A program made the translations under genes and the position numbers. The notes under the pieces were generated by a model. That model made no database searches, was not told where the DNA came from, and was given only the letters and a program-made list of their open reading frames with translations. DNA of 64,000 nt from SABI01 sp028532915 (GTDB lineage Bacteria > Spirochaetota > Spirochaetia > Sphaerochaetales > Sphaerochaetaceae), in assembly GCA_963677225.1 (NCBI GenBank), contig OY781923.1:1054001-1118000 (forward strand), read 5' to 3'. Shown here in pieces: positions 59,386-64,000 of this stretch (positions are counted from its first letter, which is position 1; the number at the start of each line of letters is the position of its first letter).

Positions 59386-60150
59386 ATGAAAGAGAGCCAG
59401 ATACGTCGACATCTCGACTACATATACTTTGTTCAGGAAACAGAGGATTATCCTATGACGCCCAAGGCGGAAGCATATGCCAGGGATGTTCTTGATGATG
59501 ACCTTGCAGGAGATGAGGCTGTTTCCATGATTATTGATGAATATGGTCTTTCTGCCAATTCAGACACGAGCGAATCTCCCGATGGCCTGTATGCAGGAAG
59601 TGAAGTGTTCATAAACTATCTGGGACTGCGGGATCAGCAGCTGCTTGATGAGATAGAGACGCAGATAGTCAGTGTACGGATGGCCGAACTGCTCAAAGGA
59701 GACTTCGAAGGTCCTTTTGATTTCGATTATCTGAAGGTCGTACATCACCATCTGTTCAGCGACCTGTATCCGTTCGCAGGTGAGCAGCGCTACGTATCCA
59801 TAAATCAGAGAGCCATGTTCTGTCTTCCCCAGTATATAGGAAGGATGGCAGAAGAGATCTTCACGAAACTCAGGGAGGATAACTACCTGAAACATCAGGA
59901 ATTTGAAGAGTTTGTCGACAATCTTGCCTATTATATGGCCGAAATCCATGCTCTCCATCCTTTCCTTGACGGCAATACCCGTACGATGAGAATTTTTTTC
60001 CATCAGCTGGCAAAGAGGGCCGGATGGAGGATCAATCCTTCGGATACCAATGAGACGCGACTGCTGGAAGCTGATATCGCAGCGCTGGAGGGTGATTATC
60101 AGCCTCTTATCGGACTGCTGCATACGGCTGTTGAACCCATAGATTCATAA
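59386..60150 (+). CDS. Fic-family protein (probable AMP transferase) with variant motif
   Basis: This 254-residue Fic protein has its core motif at residues 191-202, HPFLDGNTRTMR. Compared with canonical HPFx(D/E)GNGRxxR, the second Gly is Thr198. The beta-hairpin flap region is YPFAGEQRYVSIN near 128-140. Fic enzymes usually transfer AMP from ATP to a protein hydroxyl. No clear inhibitory helix motif was recognised, though the N-terminal and C-terminal helices could hold one. GGAGGG precedes the ATG. The 12-bp gap to the barrel gene and 15-bp gap to the HAD-CDA gene suggest one operon. It might be a stand-alone regulator or a toxin remnant. Confidence 0.88.
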   Translation: MKESQIRRHLDYIYFVQETEDYPMTPKAEAYARDVLDDDLAGDEAVSMIIDEYGLSANSDTSESPDGLYAGSEVFINYLGLRDQQLLDEIETQIVSVRMAELLKGDFEGPFDFDYLKVVHHHLFSDLYPFAGEQRYVSINQRAMFCLPQYIGRMAEEIFTKLREDNYLKHQEFEEFVDNLAYYMAEIHALHPFLDGNTRTMRIFFHQLAKRAGWRINPSDTNETRLLEADIAALEGDYQPLIGLLHTAVEPIDS

Positions 60151-60165
60151 ACGAGGAGCTGCATT

Positions 60166-61227
60166 GTGATTACATCGATCTTATTTGATATGGATGGTGT
60201 CCTTATCGACTCTGAAGAGTACATCAGTAAGGCGGCCATCGAGTTTTTTAAAACTTTGGGGGTCAATGCGAAGGCAGAGGATTTCATACCCTTCATCGGA
60301 GCCGGAGAAGACCGTTACATCGGCGGTGTTGCCCAGAAGTACGGATTGTCTCTGGATATAGAACAGGCCAAACTTGATACCTACGCTATATATAAAGAAC
60401 TTATCGAAGGGAAAGAAGAAGCACTCCCGGGAGTGACCCGTTTCATCACAAATGCCCATAATGCCGGATTGAAGATGGCTGTTGCCACCAGTGCCGATCT
60501 GACGAAGATGGAAATCAATCTCGATGTGATGAAACTCGACCGGTCATGGTTCCATGTTCTCATCAACGGGAAGGATATTGAAAGAAAGAAACCCTTTCCC
60601 GACATCTACGAGAAGGCTGCAGACCACCTTGAATCTCCGATCGGAGAATGTATCGTCTTCGAGGACGCAACCAACGGAGTTGAAGCCGCCAAGAGGGCCG
60701 GGGCTCTGTGCGGTGCGATAACCACGAGTTTTACATCATCTCAGCTTCTCGATAAGGGCGCTGATTTCATCATCGGCGGCCTCGATGATTTTCCCGATTT
60801 TGCGACTGTCGAAGAGTTTAACAGGCTGCTGCAGCTCTACAGAGGAAGACAGATGGCCATCGAATCGCGAAACCATGCATATGTGCGATATTCGGGTTAT
60901 AAGGTCGGTGCAGCTGTGATCAGCAGACAAAGCGGAAAGATATACAGCGGGTGTAATGTCGAGAATGCAAGCTACGGTGCGACTATCTGCGCAGAGCGCG
61001 GTGCTGTCATGAAAGGGATAAGCGAAGAGGGGAAACTCGATATCTCATCGGTCATCGTCGTGACCGATGATCAGCCTCCCGCTCCTCCCTGTGCGATGTG
61101 TCTGCAGGTGCTGAGCGAGTTCTGCTCACCCGATGCTGCGATCTATCTGTGCGACATGAACAATAACATCACCACCTACAGATTCGATGAGCTTCTGCCT
61201 CTTCCGTTCAATCTTCTTAAAGAGTGA
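60166..61227 (+). CDS. Fusion of HAD-family phosphatase and cytidine deaminase
   Basis: Residues 1-~218 are a beta-phosphoglucomutase-like HAD hydrolase: motif I FDMDGVLIDSEE (Asp8, Asp10), motif II VATSADL, motif III KKPFPDIYEKAADHL, motif IV IVFEDATNGVEAAKRAG. Residues ~228-353 are a full cytidine deaminase: RYSGYKVGAAV, NVENASYGATICAERGAV (zinc Cys275, catalytic Glu277) and PPCAMCLQVLSEF (Cys309, Cys312). Both active sites look intact, with a short linker. The enzyme could dephosphorylate a (deoxy)cytidine nucleotide and deaminate the nucleoside in sequence, but the HAD substrate is unknown. GAGGAG precedes GTG 60166. The stop abuts the convergent rpiB end. Confidence 0.9.
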   Translation: MITSILFDMDGVLIDSEEYISKAAIEFFKTLGVNAKAEDFIPFIGAGEDRYIGGVAQKYGLSLDIEQAKLDTYAIYKELIEGKEEALPGVTRFITNAHNAGLKMAVATSADLTKMEINLDVMKLDRSWFHVLINGKDIERKKPFPDIYEKAADHLESPIGECIVFEDATNGVEAAKRAGALCGAITTSFTSSQLLDKGADFIIGGLDDFPDFATVEEFNRLLQLYRGRQMAIESRNHAYVRYSGYKVGAAVISRQSGKIYSGCNVENASYGATICAERGAVMKGISEEGKLDISSVIVVTDDQPPAPPCAMCLQVLSEFCSPDAAIYLCDMNNNITTYRFDELLPLPFNLLKE

Positions 61228-61677
61228 TCAGCAGGTTCCGCCTTCGATTGCCATGATCTTGTCTACTCTCTTCTGGTGTCTTCCGCCCTGGAAAGAGCTA
61301 TCGATGAAGGCATCCACCATATCGAGAACATTTTCCGAATACTCTATCCTGCCGCCGAATGCGATGAAGTTTGCATTGTTATGTTCTTTGGCCATTGTGG
61401 CTGCAAAGATATTCTGAGGCAGTGCACAGCGTATACCGTCGACTTTGTTTGCCGAGATCGAAATCCCTATTCCTGTTCCGCAGCAGACGATTCCGAAATC
61501 ATATCCTCCGGCAAGATATTCTCCGCATGCCTTTGTCGCCATGTCGGGGTAATCGACCGAATCGGGGGAGGTCACTCCAAGGTGGTTCACTTCGAATCCT
61601 CGCTCTTCGAGATGTGCGACGATTGAAAGGGTCAATTCGATAGCCCCGTGATCATTTGCAACTACAACTTTACTCAT
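61228..61677 (-). CDS. rpiB: Ribose-5-phosphate isomerase B
   Basis: This 149-residue RpiB/LacAB-family isomerase interconverts ribose 5-phosphate and ribulose 5-phosphate. VVVANDHGAIELTL, GFEVNHLGVTSPDSVDYPDMA, GIVCCGTGIGISISANKVDGIRCAL (given here in part as CCGTGIGISISANK, with the active-site Cys) and EHNNANFIAFGGR are all conserved. ATG 61677 with GGAGC upstream is the family start; the frame extends far upstream by chance. It is convergent with the HAD-deaminase gene. Confidence 0.95.
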   Translation of the reverse strand: MSKVVVANDHGAIELTLSIVAHLEERGFEVNHLGVTSPDSVDYPDMATKACGEYLAGGYDFGIVCCGTGIGISISANKVDGIRCALPQNIFAATMAKEHNNANFIAFGGRIEYSENVLDMVDAFIDSSFQGGRHQKRVDKIMAIEGGTC

Positions 61678-61851
61678 TTTTCTGCTCCATTCATATGAAA
61701 ATGTATCTTCAATAGATTGTATGGTTATTTCCCAAATAATCAAGCGCTCTATGGAAAAATGCGTTGTTCTCGTCTGAATCGACATGTAAAATCGGACGAA
61801 TTCTCTTAACAAACGAAATAACTGTGTTATGATAGGCGGGTGGAGGAGAGA

Positions 61852-63489
61852 ATGAGAACTATCTATGTTTGTGGTCACAGAAATCCCGACCTTGATTCGG
61901 TCTGCGCTGCCTGGTGTTATGCACGGCTCAAGAATATTATCGACGACGAGAACACCTATGTTCCCATAAGACTGGGCCATATGAATGCGACGACAAAGAA
62001 TCAGTTCGAGGCGATCAATGTAGTCCCTCCGGCATTCGTGAAAGATATCAGGGCTCGTGTTCATCAGGTCATGAACAGAGATTACTGGGCGCTTCATCCT
62101 CAGGAACCGGTCTATTCTCTAGTCAGATACCTGCGTAAGAATCATGCCTCGGTTGTTCCACTTCTTGAGGATCAAAAATATCGCGGACTTCTTAGTCTCG
62201 ATGAGATTACGATGTATTTTCTCAAAGAGAACTCCAGGAAGCGGCCGAAATACCGCTTTTATCCGAAGAATTTCACCAAAGTCATCGAGGGGGAACTCCT
62301 TCAGGGTGATGTCGAAGGATCTTTCGATGCCTATATCATGACCGGTGCGATGGAATACGATGTCTACCAGAACCGGCTGCAGAAACTGCTTCCGGACCTC
62401 CCTCTTCTGGTTGTCGGGAACAGGAAAAGACACCTTCAGTATGCGATCGATTCACAGTTTCCTGCTATCGTACTTACCGGTGTTGCCGACGATGAGCAGC
62501 TTAGTGTCGATTTATCGAATTACAGAGGTATCGTATACAGAAGTTTTCTCGATACGGCAGAGACGATCCGCCTATTGAGAATGAGCCTTCCTGTCAGCCA
62601 GATCGTCAGTGAGAACCCGCCCAGTGTCGATGTCGATGATCTGTTCGACGACGCCAAAAGAGTTCTTGTTGATTCCGATTTCAGAGGTCTTCCGGTCTTT
62701 GACGAAGATGAATTCGTCGGGTTCGTCACCCGCAGATGCTTTCTGGAAAGGCCCCGCTCGGGTGTCATCATGGTGGACCATAATGAATTGAAGCAGAGCG
62801 TTGAAGGCATCGAGGAATCGGATGTACTGGAGATCATCGACCACCATCGTCTTGATGCTGAAAGAACGAGAAAGCCGATCTTCATCGCGAGCGAACCGGT
62901 CGGTTCGACCTGCACGATCATCTACCATCAGTATAAACGTTGGAATGTCGAGATCGACAGAGAGACCGCTTTTCTCCTTTTATCGGGGATCGTAAGTGAT
63001 ACTGTGATGCTTAAAAGTCCTACTACAACCGATGTTGACCGTTCGACGGCTGAAGAACTCGTTAGAATCGGGAAGGTCGAAGATTTCTCCCGATTCTGTG
63101 AAGATCTGTTTGCAGTCGCATCGGTGTTGAAAAATGAAGATGAGAGAAGCGTCATCGAAAGTGATTTCAAAACCTACAGAGAAAAGACCATCATGGTTGG
63201 AATCGGTCAGGTTGAGGTCAACAATCTTGCTCAGGTCGACGAGGTCAGAGATCGCTATATCAAGGGGCTTGAAGCGGTGAAACGGGAACAGAAGCTTGAC
63301 TGGACGATGCTGCTGGTCACAGATGTGAGAAAGGAAAACAGCATACTCCTGTGTTCGAGTTTTCTGAAAGATGAAAAAGTCCTTGCATATCCTCTCATAG
63401 ATACACAGACCTACCATCTTGAAGGAGTTCTTTCACGAAAGAAACAGCTTCTGCCCGAGATTCTGAGAGTGATCGAAGAGTATTACTGA
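61852..63489 (+). CDS. Family II manganese inorganic pyrophosphatase with CBS-DRTGG-CBS insert
   Basis: This 545-residue DHH-family pyrophosphatase hydrolyses PPi using Mn/Co. The N-terminal DHH motifs are GHRNPDLDSVCAAW and MVDHNE/IIDHHR (around 312-330). Between them lies a regulatory insert: CBS1 (about 70-120), a DRTGG domain (about 130-250) and CBS2 (about 245-300, VLVDSDFRGLPVFDEDEFVG). A DHHA2 domain forms the C-terminus (SPTTTDVDRSTAEELVRIG). In characterised CBS-PPases adenine nucleotides, including diadenosine polyphosphates, control activity. GGAGGAG precedes ATG 61852; GTG 61840 is rejected. It converges with the RelA/SpoT gene two bases on. Confidence 0.93.
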   Translation: MRTIYVCGHRNPDLDSVCAAWCYARLKNIIDDENTYVPIRLGHMNATTKNQFEAINVVPPAFVKDIRARVHQVMNRDYWALHPQEPVYSLVRYLRKNHASVVPLLEDQKYRGLLSLDEITMYFLKENSRKRPKYRFYPKNFTKVIEGELLQGDVEGSFDAYIMTGAMEYDVYQNRLQKLLPDLPLLVVGNRKRHLQYAIDSQFPAIVLTGVADDEQLSVDLSNYRGIVYRSFLDTAETIRLLRMSLPVSQIVSENPPSVDVDDLFDDAKRVLVDSDFRGLPVFDEDEFVGFVTRRCFLERPRSGVIMVDHNELKQSVEGIEESDVLEIIDHHRLDAERTRKPIFIASEPVGSTCTIIYHQYKRWNVEIDRETAFLLLSGIVSDTVMLKSPTTTDVDRSTAEELVRIGKVEDFSRFCEDLFAVASVLKNEDERSVIESDFKTYREKTIMVGIGQVEVNNLAQVDEVRDRYIKGLEAVKREQKLDWTMLLVTDVRKENSILLCSSFLKDEKVLAYPLIDTQTYHLEGVLSRKKQLLPEILRVIEEYY

Positions 63490-63491
63490 TA

Positions 63492-64000
63492 TCAGAGGGA
63501 GTTGATGGAAACTATGGAAGGAATCGCCTTGATGCTTTTCACTACCTTTTTGAAATCATCCTCGTTTCCAACTTCCATCGTGAATGACCCGACAAGACGG
63601 TCCTGTTCACCGTCATCGAGCCTTCCCTCGATAAGATGGCCGCTGTACTTTCTTATCGCACCTTCGATTTCTGCAAACAGGTCCTGAGTGATCTTGCTCA
63701 CCACACGGAATCTGCGGGTGAGGCTGGGGGAGGCTGTTTCCCACTGTACCTCTATACTGCGCTGATCGATCTCGCTCATGTTCTTGAGATTGGGACAGTT
63801 CTTTCTGTGGACGATGATCCCTCTTCCGCGTGAGACATATCCGATGATCGCATCGCCTCTTCTCGGATTGCAGCAGGAGGCGAGAGATATCATCATGTTC
63901 TTCTCATCTCCCACCTTGAACGTCAGCCTGTTGTTATCGAGAACCGAACGGACGATCTCTCCCGTATCTGTTTTGACAGGTTCTTCCTCTGCAGGCTGCA
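63492..64000 (-). CDS. RelA/SpoT-family (p)ppGpp synthetase/hydrolase, C-terminal part (runs off the window end)
   Basis: The minus-strand frame is open from the window edge to the stop at 63492 and encodes the last ~168 residues. KVGDEKNMMISLASCCNPRR matches the conserved zinc-finger/RIS region, followed by GDAIIGYVSRGRGIIVHRKN, CPNL and a C-terminal ACT domain (FRVVSKITQDLFAEIEGAIRKY ending SIVSINSL). The catalytic domains lie outside the window, so synthetase and hydrolase activity cannot be judged. The stringent-response role is inferred from the family. Confidence 0.92.
   Translation of the reverse strand, partial: QPAEEEPVKTDTGEIVRSVLDNNRLTFKVGDEKNMMISLASCCNPRRGDAIIGYVSRGRGIIVHRKNCPNLKNMSEIDQRSIEVQWETASPSLTRRFRVVSKITQDLFAEIEGAIRKYSGHLIEGRLDDGEQDRLVGSFTMEVGNEDDFKKVVKSIKAIPSIVSINSL

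Noticed and set aside
61678..62097. Long N-terminal extension of the rpiB frame
   Set aside because: It overlaps the promoter and start of the convergently placed CBS-pyrophosphatase gene. RpiB proteins start at MSKVVVANDHG, where a ribosome site is present.

Overview
The window looks like chromosomal DNA of an anaerobic, double-membraned bacterium, most likely a spirochaete (Sphaerochaeta/Treponema-like). This is inferred, not proven. The supporting features are several lipoproteins with relaxed lipoboxes (ISSC, PSSC, ATGC, FFGC), outer-membrane barrels ending in aromatic residues, a patatin-barrel (type Vd) protein, a BspA-like leucine-rich lipoprotein, a CBS/DRTGG pyrophosphatase, oxygen-sensitive enzymes (class I fumarase, radical SAM proteins) and a complete HydEFG maturation set. 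No phage, insertion sequence, CRISPR array or rRNA is evident. One tRNA gene (Arg, CCG) is present.

Layout. 0-6.4 kb: a partial glycerophosphodiesterase, endonuclease IV, a large M16C peptidase, and a minus-strand operon of a DRTGG protein, a HATPase and an H-cluster-like iron-sulfur protein. 6.5-13.1 kb: glpK-cdaA-ybbR-acpS-truA-udg-priA, tightly overlapped. 13.1-19.8 kb: def-fmt-patatin/barrel-yhcC-vanZ-fumarase subunits. 19.8-22.0 kb: an FKBP lipoprotein, a HAD nucleotidase and a DUF308 protein. 22.0-30.0 kb: an attenuated histidine operon (hisL, G, D, C, B, H, A, F, IE) ending in a cation efflux gene. 30-37 kb: assorted single genes, including tag, a methyltransferase, an SGNH lipoprotein and the LRR lipoprotein. 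37-41.1 kb: hydE-hydF-hydG plus a TM1266-type regulator. 41.4-44.2 kb: a ferredoxin/flavodoxin protein and an SDR, divergent from an AraC regulator. 44.3-48.3 kb: a WYL regulator, two GyrI-like genes that share an operator-like sequence, and a vWA lipoprotein. 48.5-55.3 kb: a barrel protein, radC, marR-MATE, a low-GC immunity-like gene, an alcohol dehydrogenase, an NYN/OST-HTH protein and tRNA-Arg. 55.6-64 kb: envelope proteins, a nucleotidyltransferase, YitT, Fic, a HAD-cytidine deaminase fusion, RpiB, a CBS-pyrophosphatase and the C-terminus of RelA/SpoT.

The most interesting signal is regulatory. At several transcription-unit heads (def, hisL, an AraC regulator, a MarR regulator, an SGNH lipoprotein, and less clearly a WYL regulator and a methyltransferase) a sigma70-like -10 box lies exactly 6-7 nt before the ATG, and no Shine-Dalgarno sequence is present. 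Transcription would then start at the start codon itself, giving leaderless mRNAs. Most other genes here have good AGGAG sites, so the leaderless group looks like a distinct class rich in stand-alone regulators. The histidine leader peptide is one of them: a leaderless 14-residue peptide with five His codons precedes a Rho-independent attenuator.

Other points of interest are a HisB with a vestigial phosphatase domain, an H-cluster-like protein in which the proton-relay Cys is replaced by Tyr, a HAD-cytidine deaminase fusion, and two near-identical operator-like sites before GyrI-like genes.
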